From: Chryseobacterium tructae
GTDB taxonomy: Bacteria; Bacteroidota; Bacteroidia; Flavobacteriales; Weeksellaceae
Direction of reading: 5' to 3'
Length of the DNA: 64,000 bases
Assembly: GCF_030409875.1 (NCBI RefSeq)
Contig: NZ_JAUFQR010000001.1
Span: 2,294,001 to 2,358,000 of the forward strand
The notes below the pieces were generated by a model, which did not search any database, was not told the DNA's origin, and saw nothing but the letters and a program-made list of their open reading frames with translations. Positions 29,077 through 39,069 of the stretch are shown piece by piece. The translations under genes were made by a program, and so were the position numbers. How positions within the stretch are numbered: the first letter of the stretch is position 1; every line of letters starts with the position of its first letter.

Positions 29077-30036
29077 TTATTTTACATAATACGGAATCGC
29101 CTTTTTCTCAAAAATAAAATAGAAATCATTTTTTCTTCGGGCAAGATATCCTTGTTCAGAGATCCAGTCGTAGTCTTTAGAGGAGCTGCCATCTTTATAA
29201 AGTATGCTGTATTTTTCTCCTTTTTTGTAAACCCCGAGCTTAATCTCGGATGAATTGAAAAAATGATGGCATGCATTATCATTTTCTGTAATCAAATCTC
29301 CACCATTGTTAAAGTAATACCAGATATTCTCTTTTTTTAAAGGAACAATTCCAATATAGGTGCTTTTATTTTCTGCAAAAGTGATTGTAGATTCTTCATA
29401 TTCAATAGGAACAAGGATTTTTCCATTCTTATGAACAATACCTATCTTTCCTTCTTTTAATACCATAAAATAATCTCTGTCTAACGCTTTTACTTCATCC
29501 ACTTCAAGGCAGTTGGCATTGGCAATATATTTTCCTGCTTCATTTTTTGTAAAAGGGACTCTGAAATATACAGGATAAGCGCAGAAAGGTCTGTAAGGTT
29601 GTGAACATTCATTGACTATTTCAGTCGTGTGAAGTTCATAATTAATCTCAGTCATATTTCCTTCCTGAGCAGTAAAAAGCTTTACAGAACCTATACTACA
29701 GTCCACGGGATTACTCATCTGCTTATACTTTCCCCTTTCTAAAATGAAATCTCCGTTTCGGTTAATGGCATTATATGATTTTGTCTCAGAGTCATAAACC
29801 AAAGCTGATTTACCATAAAAAGGATAAGCTTCTTTAAATTCTTTATTAAAAGCAGGCTGCCCGGTCTTCTGATTAATATAAATAAATGCTTCCTTTTGGT
29901 AGGAGGGAAGTATACTATCCTTGGATGTTTCATAAGAGGTTTGCTCTACCAAAGAGATCATATTGAATGGAACTTCAATCTGAGCTTGTAAAGAGCTTGA
30001 AAAGAGTAGGGACAAATAATAGATTCCTTTTTTCAT
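29077..30036 (-). CDS. Secreted WG-repeat protein
   Basis: This 319-residue protein has a signal peptide (MKKGIYYLSLLFSSSLQAQ). It carries several WG-type beta repeats, seen as KIGIVHKNGKILVPIEYEES (about 195-225), INRNGDFILERGKYKQ and SILYKDGSSSKDYDWISEQG. WG repeats form beta structures of unknown partner. Another WG protein is encoded at 34389-36848. Confidence 0.75.
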   Translation of the reverse strand: MKKGIYYLSLLFSSSLQAQIEVPFNMISLVEQTSYETSKDSILPSYQKEAFIYINQKTGQPAFNKEFKEAYPFYGKSALVYDSETKSYNAINRNGDFILERGKYKQMSNPVDCSIGSVKLFTAQEGNMTEINYELHTTEIVNECSQPYRPFCAYPVYFRVPFTKNEAGKYIANANCLEVDEVKALDRDYFMVLKEGKIGIVHKNGKILVPIEYEESTITFAENKSTYIGIVPLKKENIWYYFNNGGDLITENDNACHHFFNSSEIKLGVYKKGEKYSILYKDGSSSKDYDWISEQGYLARRKNDFYFIFEKKAIPYYVK

Positions 30037-30093
30037 GATTATTAGTTATCCGATAAAAGTAAAAAATTTCAACAAGATATAAGATATTTACCA

Positions 30094-30123
30094 ATAAAAA
30101 AACAGTACCCAAAATGAGTACTG
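30094..30123 (-). terminator. Terminator of the four-cysteine protein gene
   Basis: On the minus strand CAGTAC and GTACTG pair across ATTTTG-type loop bases, followed by seven T residues, about 30 bp after the stop codon. Confidence 0.75.
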
Positions 30124-30153
30124 CTATTATAATGTTGTAAAGATTTCCTGATA

Positions 30154-30927
30154 TTAAGGTTCGTCACAATTTTTCTTCAATTTTGTAAAGATCTTGTCGA
30201 AATCCCTGTATATAGTTGCTTCTTCTTCATTACGTTTCTGTCTGAAGCTGCTGTTGGCACAATTGTGAAAACTAAGTCCGATCATGTCGATCAATGCATA
30301 ATCTTCGCTTTGAGGATCATTCAGTTTGGCATTAAAACGGTTCATCACGCCTTGTGGATCAGCATTGTTCTTGCTTTTAAGTTCTGTATAGGCTTTCCAT
30401 GAAGCAAACATTTTTTCCCGGTCAGGAGAAGATATGGCATCTATAGATTCTCTGCAGGTTTCGTAAAATTTACTGTTTTTAAGCGTAGTAGGATCCGAAA
30501 AAGCGATGATTTCTTCCTTATTCAGCTCGTATTCATTTTCAAAAGTTTGTATAGCATTTTCATACAGCTTTTTCCAAACGGGTAGATTGATGACCTTGAG
30601 ATTATAAAGCTCCTCTTTTTTCTCCTGATATTGCTTTTCGAGGTTTTCCAGATGTAAATCTTTATTTTTACGGACGTCCTCAAGGCTGGAAAGTTTAAAA
30701 ATAGGATTCGTATCAAAATGAACCCCATTGAACTTATATAAAAGTTTGTTAACACCATCTATTTCCTCTTTTTCATATTTGGAGGCATCAAAATATCCCT
30801 TGTTGTCACAATTGAATGTCTGATAGCTGTAAGGTGTCAGATTGTTGGTTTTTATCGGGGCTTTTTGTCCCCAAATACTAACAGATAAAGCCAGGGAGAG
30901 CCCGACTATCATTTTTTCCATGCGCAT
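30154..30927 (-). CDS. Secreted four-cysteine hypothetical protein
   Basis: The 257-residue protein has a signal peptide and a charged helical body with four cysteines in NCDNKGYFD, YETCRESI, HNCANSSFR and KNCDEP (the last residues). All four are conserved in the paralogue at 31081-31838, which suggests two disulfides in the periplasm. A coiled-coil-like stretch lies at about 85-150. Family and function are not recognised. Confidence 0.75.
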   Translation of the reverse strand: MRMEKMIVGLSLALSVSIWGQKAPIKTNNLTPYSYQTFNCDNKGYFDASKYEKEEIDGVNKLLYKFNGVHFDTNPIFKLSSLEDVRKNKDLHLENLEKQYQEKKEELYNLKVINLPVWKKLYENAIQTFENEYELNKEEIIAFSDPTTLKNSKFYETCRESIDAISSPDREKMFASWKAYTELKSKNNADPQGVMNRFNAKLNDPQSEDYALIDMIGLSFHNCANSSFRQKRNEEEATIYRDFDKIFTKLKKNCDEP

Positions 30928-31080
30928 AGTTGTAGAAGAATCCGAATTTTCTAAAATTTCAATGCAAAATTAAGGCTTTAAATTTGAAAACTAAAGAATT
31001 TAACCAATTTTATGTAGTTATTTTTCTCATTTAATGAGAATTTTAATTTTTTGCTTTAAACAGGCTCTTTTTTTGAAATT

Positions 31081-31838
31081 TTAAGGTTCATCACAATCTC
31101 TTTTTACCTTGGCGAAAACCTTTTCAAAAGTTTGAAATAAAGAGTTTTCTTCATCAACCTTAGCCCTGAAACTATGGTTTGCGCAGCTATTGAATGCATT
31201 CATGAGATCAATAAAGGCATAATCATCTCTTCGAGGATCATTCCATTTAGCAGTAAAGGCATCCTGTGTTCCGGGATAAGCTTCTTCCCCTTTTTTAGGC
31301 TCAAATAAACTTTTCCATGCCAGATACATTTTTTCTTTATCCTTGGTAGTCATGGCATCAGCATATTCTTTACAGGTAGCATAAAACTTGCTGTTTGGGA
31401 GAGATTGCGGATCAGCATAGCCCATAAGAAGAGTCTTATAAAGCTGATATTCATTTTCCAAAAGTTGTATCGTTTCTTCACGTTCATTTTTCCAAATCGG
31501 AAGGTCAATGAGTGTAAGCTCTTCAAGCTCCTTCTTTCGCATCAGATATTCTTTTTCAGCCTGTTGTAAAAGCGGAGTACTATTGCTGCGTACCAGATCG
31601 AATTTGTTAGGGTTAAATACAATGAGAGAAGGAAAGGTAGACAAGGTCAAAGGTGATATAAGTTATATGTACCCTCTATTTCTTCTTTTTTATATTGGGA
31701 AGGATCAAAATACCCCTTAACGTCACATCCAAAAGTCTGATAGCTGTAAAGAACCAGTGGACTCTTTTTTGTAGGTGCTTTTTGAGCGATCATCATCGCA
31801 CATAGAGCCAAAGAAAGTCCTGTAAATACTTTTTTCAT
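31081..31838 (-). pseudogene. Second four-cysteine secreted protein, interrupted by a 1-nt deletion
   Basis: This is a paralogue of 30154-30927. The first frame (31838 to 31647) has the signal peptide and SYQTFGCDVKGYFD, and the second (to 31081) has YATCKEYAD, NSCANHSFRAK and the same CDEP end. One missing base at about 31660 accounts for the break; the restored length is 252 residues, close to its neighbour. Tandem duplication produced the pair. Confidence 0.75.
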
Positions 31839-32071
31839 GTTTTTACGGTTGAAAAATTTATACTTTTTGAATTTCGGTCTAAATTAATATTTAAAGTATC
31901 AAGTGCTGTCATAAATCAGAATTATTTACTCACTGGTTTCAGGTATTTATAAAGGGTGTCATTTGTTTTTCTTTTTGTTTTTTATATTTTGCACGTCCCT
32001 ATATTATAAGTCCGGCTTCTGCTGAGGCGGAATGGAAATATAATGATTGAATTATAGACAAAATATTAATA

Positions 32072-34371
32072 ATGTACGACAATTTAGAACAACTGTTTTA
32101 TAGCGGAGACCTGGAACAGTGTATTATAGAAGGTGAACAATACTTACTATCTCATCCCGAAGACGAAGAGGTCTTATTCTTAATGGCAGTGGCTTATCAT
32201 GACATTGTGTATTATGAAGGACACGAAGCGGTTTATGACGCTATAAGAGATTATGTTATTCCTTACCTACGCAGAATTCTACAAATCAACCCCAACAATC
32301 AAAAAGCCTTATACAATATTTTGGATTATCCATTAGGAAATGAATATACCCTGATGCAGATTGCCAGAGCTAAAAAACACATTAATCAAGAAAATAAAAA
32401 TGAATTTATAGGCTATGCAGAACGGATGCTGGAAGATCCGGAATATGTAGGTTATGGCTATGATTTCTTGGTTAAAATATATGAATCCCTGGAAGAAAAT
32501 AAAGCGCTTTTGAACAGTCTTGAAGCCGCAATGTATTATTCTAAAAAAGCAGATGCTGATAACCGTGAGATCAGGGATAAAAACACCTCGCTTTACTGGA
32601 TTAAAAAGATCTATTTACTAGATCGTACAAAAATGGTTTCAGGAGAAGAGCTTATAGCACTTATTGATAAGGAACAGGCTGCTTTTGTAAGCAGAAACGA
32701 ATATGATTTTATCAACCTTGCTGATATTGCCTATGAAAATAAAGTACCGGATATTTCATTAAAAATGATGTTAAAAGCCATCAAAGGTGAAAATTCTGCA
32801 CTTCATATTCATGAAAAACTGGTAGAATGGCACCAGCGTTTTGCAGAACTGATTAAAAACGGATACCATAATCCTGATGTTTTTTACTATCAGTTGATTA
32901 TTGAAAGAAATTATAACGATTTACTGAATATTGTCGAAGATTTTTACTACCATCATGCCCTTGAAGTCATCCATTCCCATCCGGAACTGTTCTCAGGGTA
33001 TCATTTTGCAGGAACATTTCTGTACGAAGGTCAACGCTATGCCGAAGCTATTCCTTTATTGAAGAAAGCTGTGGAACTATCATCTAACGCCACGCCCTGG
33101 AGAAGAAAAGCTGAATCCGAATACCTTTTGAACGGAATAATACCTTCTGAAATTCCTTTATTTTCTGATTATCCGACAGATATCTATAATGAAGGTGTTT
33201 ATATGGACGAATTTATAGACGAATTAGAGGATGGAAATGATAAGCTGCAATGGATTGAAGTGAGTCGGGCAGTATATGAGCAGGCACATGAAGCATTCCG
33301 AAAGTATTTTGAAGAAGATAAGTTTGAGAGTGATGCTAACAATGACCTGCATACCAGAGCAATGTGCTGCAATAACCTAGCTATTAAGTATTCGTTATTA
33401 GGCGACTATCAGAGGGCTGCCTCAACGGCTTCTGAAGGATTTAAATATTCAGAGTTTAGAGAACTTCACGTAGTATTGATTGATGCTTTTATGGATGGAG
33501 GCAATTATGAAGAGGCAGAAGAAGCTCTAAATAACTATTTCAGCCTTTATGGAGAATGTGAGGATTATTTTTATAAAAATGTATACTATAGAGCACGACA
33601 AGTTCAGCTTCATGAATTATTAGGAGTTCATAATGTTTATAGAGAGGCAGAGGAAGTCCTTACCTACGCCTATCAGCATACCATAGAAAATCCGGAAATT
33701 AATGATTATGATTATAGAGATCTGGAAGCCGGTAAAAATATATTGGAAGGAATCTTATTTCAACATCTGGACAGTGGGAGCCTTGATACAAGAAGAGCTC
33801 ATTATGAAGCGATGGCACAACGTTTCCCTCAAGAGCCCAATCCTCAGTATGCCTTGATGCAGATTTATAATGAACAGGAAACTATGGAAAGGTAACATGG
33901 GCAGCCAAAAGATATCTTGAAAATAAAAAAGAATTCCTTTTAGATGCTTTTGATAAAGCGAAAACCATTTATATGATCGTAAAAAATGATTTTCTTCAAG
34001 GAAATTACCAGGAATCAGCATCCGTTTTTAGTCAATATGATGCGGAATGTGATGCGGCAATGGATCCTGAAGAATATGTACTTTGGCTAAGCTATGGAAT
34101 TCGAGTTTATGAAAAACTAAACAATAAAGATCAGGTATTCGCTCTTGCTGAAAGATGTACTACGATCTACAATGCTAAAGAATGGGGCTATGATGATCTT
34201 GTGGAAAGTGTTGAACTGGCAAAAGCAGTTGTGTTGTATCAGGCTGGAAGCTTAAAAGAAGCCCATACGATATTGGATCAGGTGCGTTCAGTGGCAGACT
34301 ATGATCCTATTGCTGATGAATATAAAGCTTCTTGGAAAAAACCGGGACTGTTCTCTAAATTCGGATTTTAA
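32072..34371 (+). pseudogene. TPR-type repeat protein, interrupted by a 1-nt deletion
   Basis: The protein is all-helical with tetratricopeptide-like repeats (for example ALYNILDYPLGNEYT, PLLKKAVELSSNATPWRRKAES and the RAASTASEGFKYSEFRELH segment). The first frame stops at 33895. Adding one A in the run at 33888-33890 restores METMEKVTWAAKRYL-type sequence and continues to 34371, giving 766 residues. It is cytoplasmic (no signal peptide). The WG/Sel1 gene follows after 17 bp, so the two form an operon and likely one complex. Function unknown. Confidence 0.8.
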
Positions 34372-34388
34372 TCATTAAAGAATAAAAA

Positions 34389-36848
34389 ATGGCACATCGT
34401 CTTTATGTATATAATGTGGATTCAAAGACTGGAGACCAATATTCCCATTATCTGGGAGAATGGAATTATGTGATCCCAGATTTGCTTTTTCCTCTATTCT
34501 CCTGTGAACCAAGATCAAAAGGAAAACTCCTGTATTTTGATAAAATAAACGGAGTAGAAAGGCTGAAATCATTCTACCAGTTGTTGGGTGAACATTATCA
34601 GTTGCTTTATAAAAAGGCATACTATGAGCCTGTCAACAAGATGTTTGAAATGCTGGATGATCTTCCTTATGATACTTTAATGATCAATGGATGGGATGTC
34701 TTCAATATGAGTGAAGAAAAACACTCTGACCAGGCCAAAGACTGGGTACTTGAAATTAAGGAAAAGAGTAAGCTCTATGATAAAGCGATATCTAAGCACA
34801 ATCTGGGCTGGCTGGAAAAAGAGGTTATAGCCAGAAGTGGATATGTATCTTTTTTAGAGATGCTGGAAACAGACTGGATTGATTATGGTCTTGGCTATTG
34901 GAATGAAGATTTGTATAAAGATATTTCAGAAACTTTTGAAGACAATGGTCTTTGGGGATTAAAGGATAAAAAAGGAAATATCATCACTCCGGCAGTTTAT
35001 GACGAAATATTCGCCTTTACTGAGGAGGGGATTGCTGTAGTACAGAAGAATGGGAAGTACGGATATCTGAGAAATGATGGGAAAGTACTTATTGAATGTA
35101 TTTATGAGGAAGTTTATGATGCTCTTTTTATTGATGGTAAAAGTTATGGGATTATAGAAATAGATCATCTAAGTGGGCTCATTAGTATTGCTACAGGAGA
35201 AATTGTGATCCCTTGTGAATACGAGGAACTGGAGATGTTAAGGCATGTCTACCTTTTCAATGCTAAAAAAGACGGTAAGTATCACCTTATTGATGTATCC
35301 AATAAACAGATTATTGCAAAGTCTTTTGATGAGCCTTTTGAATTTAATTATTCTGAATTGCTTTATCGTAGGTTGGAAGGAACTTCAAAGAGAGCCTTTT
35401 ACACCTTTAAAGGTGTTTTCCTTGGAGAATACCCTGAAGATGTATTGGGTGAAATTGCCGAAGGATATTATTGGGTAAAACCTAATAAGTTTCAGAAAAA
35501 AAACAGCATTATAAAAGCTGATGGAAGCCTTTTGGATACTGACATAGATACCGTGATGCTTATAGATTATTATACTTCTTTTGCCTACAAAAAAGCTAAG
35601 GAATGGTATATCTACGATATAAAATCAGGTGAATTCAGGTTAAAAGAACATACGATTGAAAATATCAACAGAGATTGGTATACCCAGTTTATGAAGAATG
35701 TATTTCTGGTGTGTGATGAAAATGGCTGGGGAGTGTATAATGCTGCTGAAGACCGTTGGTTGCTGCCTTCATCTAAAGAATATAAAAAAATAGAAGCTTG
35801 CAGAGAAGAGATTTTCCGTGTGACCACCTCAGACAAGATGTTTTATTTTGACCAGAAAACGGAGACCAGAAGCGATTTTTACGACTATATCGGTGAAGGA
35901 ATAGATTATGATGAACAGATGCTCTGTCTTTATAAAGGACATGAAATGTTGATTCTAGATGCCGGAAGAAGACTACATCAGATCTCAGATCATCAGTTGG
36001 GTGCCTTGTATGAAAAAAGACATAACCTGCGTGGAAAAGATCAAAAGTATTTCCTTGATTTTTATAAAGTATGGACAGAAAGAAAAGGTTCAGGCTATGA
36101 GGAATTTTTCGACGATGATACCCTGATGTCAAAGGCAGAAGAATATACCAAAGAAGGAAAGATTAAGGACACCATAAGACTTTATAAAATAGGGATAAAT
36201 CGCGGAAATACAGATATGATGGTGGAGCTTGGATATATTTATGTTCATCATGAGTATCCTGAATTTTATGATCTGGAGAAAGGGCTTGCTTTGTATGAAA
36301 AAGCAGCGTCAAAGAATAATGCTATTGCCTGGAATAACCTTGGTTATCATTATCAGAGTGGTGTTGGATATTCTCAGGATATTAAAAAAGCTCTAAAATG
36401 TTTCAGGAAGTCTGCAGAATTAGGAGATGGGCTGGCATTGCAGAATCTTGGACTGTTGTATTTTTATGGTGAATATGTATTACAAGACTATGACCTGGCA
36501 TTAGACTACTATAAACAGGCCGAAAAGAAATTCTATTACAATGATGAGAAGATGGCAGAAATCTATTACCAGAAAAATGATTTTGATAATCTTCAGCGTT
36601 ATTTAAGAAAAGATACAGAGGGAGCTTATTCCGATATTTATTACGGAATTATATATGATGAAGGATCAGGAGTAAAAGCAAGCATCAAAAAAGCAATTAA
36701 GCACTATGAAAAATCTTTGCAGCATGGATATTACACTACAGCCTTGAGAAGACTCTTATACTTTTATAAGGAAGATCCGGCCTTTGCCGATCCTGAAAAA
36801 TACCAGTATTGGAAAAAATTTGGAGAGGATAACGAAATGGAAATATGA
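34389..36848 (+). CDS. WG-repeat and Sel1-repeat protein
   Basis: The 819-residue cytoplasmic protein has a unique N-terminal domain (1-175), WG repeats (about 180-480; NGLWGLKDKKGNIITPAVYD, KNGKYGYLRNDGKVLIECIY) and Sel1-type TPR repeats (about 610-800; AIAWNNLGYHYQSGVGYSQD, GLALQNLGLLYFYGEYVLQD). Both repeat types are protein-binding scaffolds. It is the second gene of an operon with the TPR protein, so a joint scaffold is inferred. Confidence 0.83.
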   Translation: MAHRLYVYNVDSKTGDQYSHYLGEWNYVIPDLLFPLFSCEPRSKGKLLYFDKINGVERLKSFYQLLGEHYQLLYKKAYYEPVNKMFEMLDDLPYDTLMINGWDVFNMSEEKHSDQAKDWVLEIKEKSKLYDKAISKHNLGWLEKEVIARSGYVSFLEMLETDWIDYGLGYWNEDLYKDISETFEDNGLWGLKDKKGNIITPAVYDEIFAFTEEGIAVVQKNGKYGYLRNDGKVLIECIYEEVYDALFIDGKSYGIIEIDHLSGLISIATGEIVIPCEYEELEMLRHVYLFNAKKDGKYHLIDVSNKQIIAKSFDEPFEFNYSELLYRRLEGTSKRAFYTFKGVFLGEYPEDVLGEIAEGYYWVKPNKFQKKNSIIKADGSLLDTDIDTVMLIDYYTSFAYKKAKEWYIYDIKSGEFRLKEHTIENINRDWYTQFMKNVFLVCDENGWGVYNAAEDRWLLPSSKEYKKIEACREEIFRVTTSDKMFYFDQKTETRSDFYDYIGEGIDYDEQMLCLYKGHEMLILDAGRRLHQISDHQLGALYEKRHNLRGKDQKYFLDFYKVWTERKGSGYEEFFDDDTLMSKAEEYTKEGKIKDTIRLYKIGINRGNTDMMVELGYIYVHHEYPEFYDLEKGLALYEKAASKNNAIAWNNLGYHYQSGVGYSQDIKKALKCFRKSAELGDGLALQNLGLLYFYGEYVLQDYDLALDYYKQAEKKFYYNDEKMAEIYYQKNDFDNLQRYLRKDTEGAYSDIYYGIIYDEGSGVKASIKKAIKHYEKSLQHGYYTTALRRLLYFYKEDPAFADPEKYQYWKKFGEDNEMEI

Positions 36849-36871
36849 TCGTAAGTTTTAACAAGCATTAT

Positions 36872-36916
36872 CTATGTTTCTATGTGGTAAAAATATTGCA
36901 CCACATGGAAACATAG
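36872..36916. repeat. Hairpin CTATGTTTCTATGTGG
   Basis: The arms at 36872-36887 and 36901-36916 are complementary at 15 of 16 positions around a 13-nt loop. The sequence is nearly the same as the hairpin at 16148-16191. It may also serve as the end signal between the two convergent genes. Confidence 0.65.
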
Positions 36917-36966
36917 GCTTATAGTCTAACGTAGAATCATTTTATAGATGTATTCGCGTTATTAAA

Positions 36967-37347
36967 CTAAGAATAGTTGCTCACTTCAATGAGGTTCTGA
37001 TCCGGATCACGGAAATAAACAGATTTTATCTTTCCTATAGCGCCTGTACGATCTACGATACCCTCGATGATTTCTACATTTTTTTGCTTCAGTTCCTCCA
37101 GAATATCATGAATATCTGTATGAGCAATGAAACAAAGATCTGCGGAACCTCTGGTAGGATATTCAGCTTTGGGTTCAAACTCATGACCTTTTTGATGGAG
37201 GTTGATCTTTTGATTTCCAAAAGTAAGTGCTTTTCGGTTGTCACCAAAAGTTACCACTTCAAAACCCATAATTTGAGTATAAAATTCTATGGTTTTATCG
37301 ATATCTGCTACAGTTAATACAATGTGGTCTATGTTTTTAATCTTCAT
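36967..37347 (-). CDS. VOC family (glyoxalase/bleomycin resistance-like) protein
   Basis: The 126-residue protein has two betaalphabetabetabeta modules. It starts IDHIVLTVADIDKTIEFYTQ with the metal-ligand-like His9 and ends IKSVYFRDPDQNLIEVSNYS with a Glu near residue 121, as in metal-dependent VOC enzymes such as virulence-associated dioxygenase-like or glyoxalase-like proteins. The substrate cannot be told. Confidence 0.87.
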   Translation of the reverse strand: MKIKNIDHIVLTVADIDKTIEFYTQIMGFEVVTFGDNRKALTFGNQKINLHQKGHEFEPKAEYPTRGSADLCFIAHTDIHDILEELKQKNVEIIEGIVDRTGAIGKIKSVYFRDPDQNLIEVSNYS

Positions 37348-37492
37348 AATTCTTTGTTTTGAAATATTAGCTTTACAAATATCAGAATTTACAGTCTGTT
37401 ACTGTGTTATTTATAGCTGAAATTGGGGATATTTAGGGTTCCTGTTTTTTTTCTAATTTTAAAATAATAGCTTTACAATATAAAGTACAGCC

Positions 37493-37690
37493 ATGATCTA
37501 TTTTTTCTTTCTTTTTGTTATTGCAGTCTTGAGCGTAATTTCCTACCTCATCATGAGTTTTTGTAATCGATGGACTAAAGGCCACAAGTATGAAGTGATC
37601 TTTAATACGTTCGTATTCATCATATCATTTCTAATGCTATCATTCATCACTATTTTGATTTTTATAGGGACTCTTGATTTTTCCAGATAG
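37493..37690 (+). CDS. Small membrane protein, tandem copy 1
   Basis: The 65-residue protein has two hydrophobic helices separated by a polar loop SFCNRWTKGHKYE. It is a paralogue of the next gene (SFCHRWTKNHKYK). The family is not recognised. Both are probably co-transcribed. Confidence 0.6.
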   Translation: MIYFFFLFVIAVLSVISYLIMSFCNRWTKGHKYEVIFNTFVFIISFLMLSFITILIFIGTLDFSR

Positions 37691-37730
37691 TTAGATTTGA
37701 AAATAATAAATTTTTAAAAAATATAATCTT

Positions 37731-37952
37731 ATGCCTTTTGATTGGGTTTACCTTATTATTCTTCTGTTTTTCCTTTTCGTAATTATTATTTTTGCCTGGA
37801 TCTCTAATGTTATCGTTAGTTTTTGTCATCGATGGACAAAGAATCACAAATACAAAAAATGGCTTAATATTTTGATATTTATAGGCTCATTCCTTTTGAT
37901 TTCCTTTATCAGTATTTTTATTTTAATTACGAATGTTTCTTTTCAGCGATAG
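37731..37952 (+). CDS. Small membrane protein, tandem copy 2
   Basis: A 73-residue paralogue of the previous gene with two transmembrane helices around SFCHRWTKNHKYK. Its last 26 bp overlap the end of the convergent DUF2306 gene (37927-38583), an uncommon tail-to-tail arrangement. Function unknown. Confidence 0.6.
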   Translation: MPFDWVYLIILLFFLFVIIIFAWISNVIVSFCHRWTKNHKYKKWLNILIFIGSFLLISFISIFILITNVSFQR

Positions 37953-38583
37953 ATGATTTTTTTTGTCTAAGAAAGAAATAAGCAATCAGAAGATTAATAA
38001 TAAGAGCCAACCAAACATTTATACCATAAAAAAGCTCATAGTCATGATGTTTTTCATTGTAGAAAAGATTCTTGATGATTCTGAAAGTAATCGCAGTGGT
38101 CGTAATGGCATAGCTTAAAATCATATAATTTTTATGGCTGATGATATTTCCTTTCTTAATAGTAAGGACAGCAACTATCGTAAAATAAGCCCAAAGAATG
38201 TCCTGAACCAGAAACCCTGTAATACCTATCAATCCACCATTAGAAAACAATCCCAATACAAAACAGGCCGGAACATTAATGATGAGGATATTATACACAT
38301 AGACCTTACCAATTATTTTGTGTAAACTTCTGTTTTCTCTCAGAAACTGAGCCGAAAATTGAGTTAAACCAGCCAGAAGGCAAAGTACTATCGAAAAAAT
38401 ATGGATGTAGAAAAAGATCATCCAATATGGGTTATTGACCACTTTTTGTTTAAAGGCAAGAAATCCAACAGTTTTATCAAGAGAAGTATATTGGAAGATT
38501 ACTTTCAGCATCAGAATACTGAAAATAAAAACCGAAAACACTGCTATAACTTTAGCAGTCTTTATTCCCAATGATTTTACCAT
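37927..38583 (-). CDS. DUF2306-like membrane protein
   Basis: The 218-residue protein has six or seven hydrophobic helices. The pattern MIFFYIHIFSIVLCLLAGL, then LHKIIGKVYVYN and SHKNYMILSYAITTTAITFR, fits the DUF2306 family. Histidines in the first helix, in LHKIIG and in SHKNYM are the typical conserved ones. It is the last gene of the minus-strand run 42300 to 37927. Confidence 0.75.
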   Translation of the reverse strand: MVKSLGIKTAKVIAVFSVFIFSILMLKVIFQYTSLDKTVGFLAFKQKVVNNPYWMIFFYIHIFSIVLCLLAGLTQFSAQFLRENRSLHKIIGKVYVYNILIINVPACFVLGLFSNGGLIGITGFLVQDILWAYFTIVAVLTIKKGNIISHKNYMILSYAITTTAITFRIIKNLFYNEKHHDYELFYGINVWLALIINLLIAYFFLRQKKSSIAEKKHS

Positions 38584-38592
38584 GAATCTTTT

Positions 38593-39051
38593 TTAGTCTT
38601 TTAATACATCTTTTATCTGATTCTTCATATCTTCCATATCGTTGAATTTTCTTAGCGTTAAAAATTTATCGTTTTTCCTAAGTTCTTCAATAATTTCAAG
38701 AGCAAGTTCCAAAGGTTCTGCCTCATATCCAAACAAATTACGGTCAAAATCTATACCTACGATCAAACCGTCACTATTCATTCCCAGACACCAGTTTTCC
38801 AGAAATTCATCAAGTGGAATAGGAGTGGGCTCATAACGGCTCCATTCATTGTATACACAGGATTTTGCTCTTGCTGCATCTGACCAGAAACAAATGATCT
38901 GTACAGGTTCTCCATCCTCATATTCCAGATCATTGGAGTAGGAGGTAGCATATCCTTTACCATCTTTTAAACCATAAACGATCTTGGTTTCACAGATTTT
39001 CCTGATGAAGTCTTTATAGCGGTTTTGTAAGGTAATGTGATCTTGAAGCAT
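38593..39051 (-). CDS. DUF2750 domain-containing protein
   Basis: A 152-residue cytoplasmic protein with the DUF2750 pattern: FIRKICETKIVYGLKDGKGY near the start, then FWSDAARAKSCVYNEWSRYEP and LDEFLENWCLGMNSDGLIVG. The family is small and of unknown function and occurs among immunity-like proteins (inference). It sits 9 bp before the DUF2306 gene. Confidence 0.78.
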   Translation of the reverse strand: MLQDHITLQNRYKDFIRKICETKIVYGLKDGKGYATSYSNDLEYEDGEPVQIICFWSDAARAKSCVYNEWSRYEPTPIPLDEFLENWCLGMNSDGLIVGIDFDRNLFGYEAEPLELALEIIEELRKNDKFLTLRKFNDMEDMKNQIKDVLKD

Positions 39052-39069
39052 TCTATTGATGTTAGATTA

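Noticed and set aside
37662..37847. 61-residue minus-strand frame over the small membrane genes
   Set aside because: It overlaps both tandem paralogues, has no homologous copy, and the plus-strand pair is conserved between copies.
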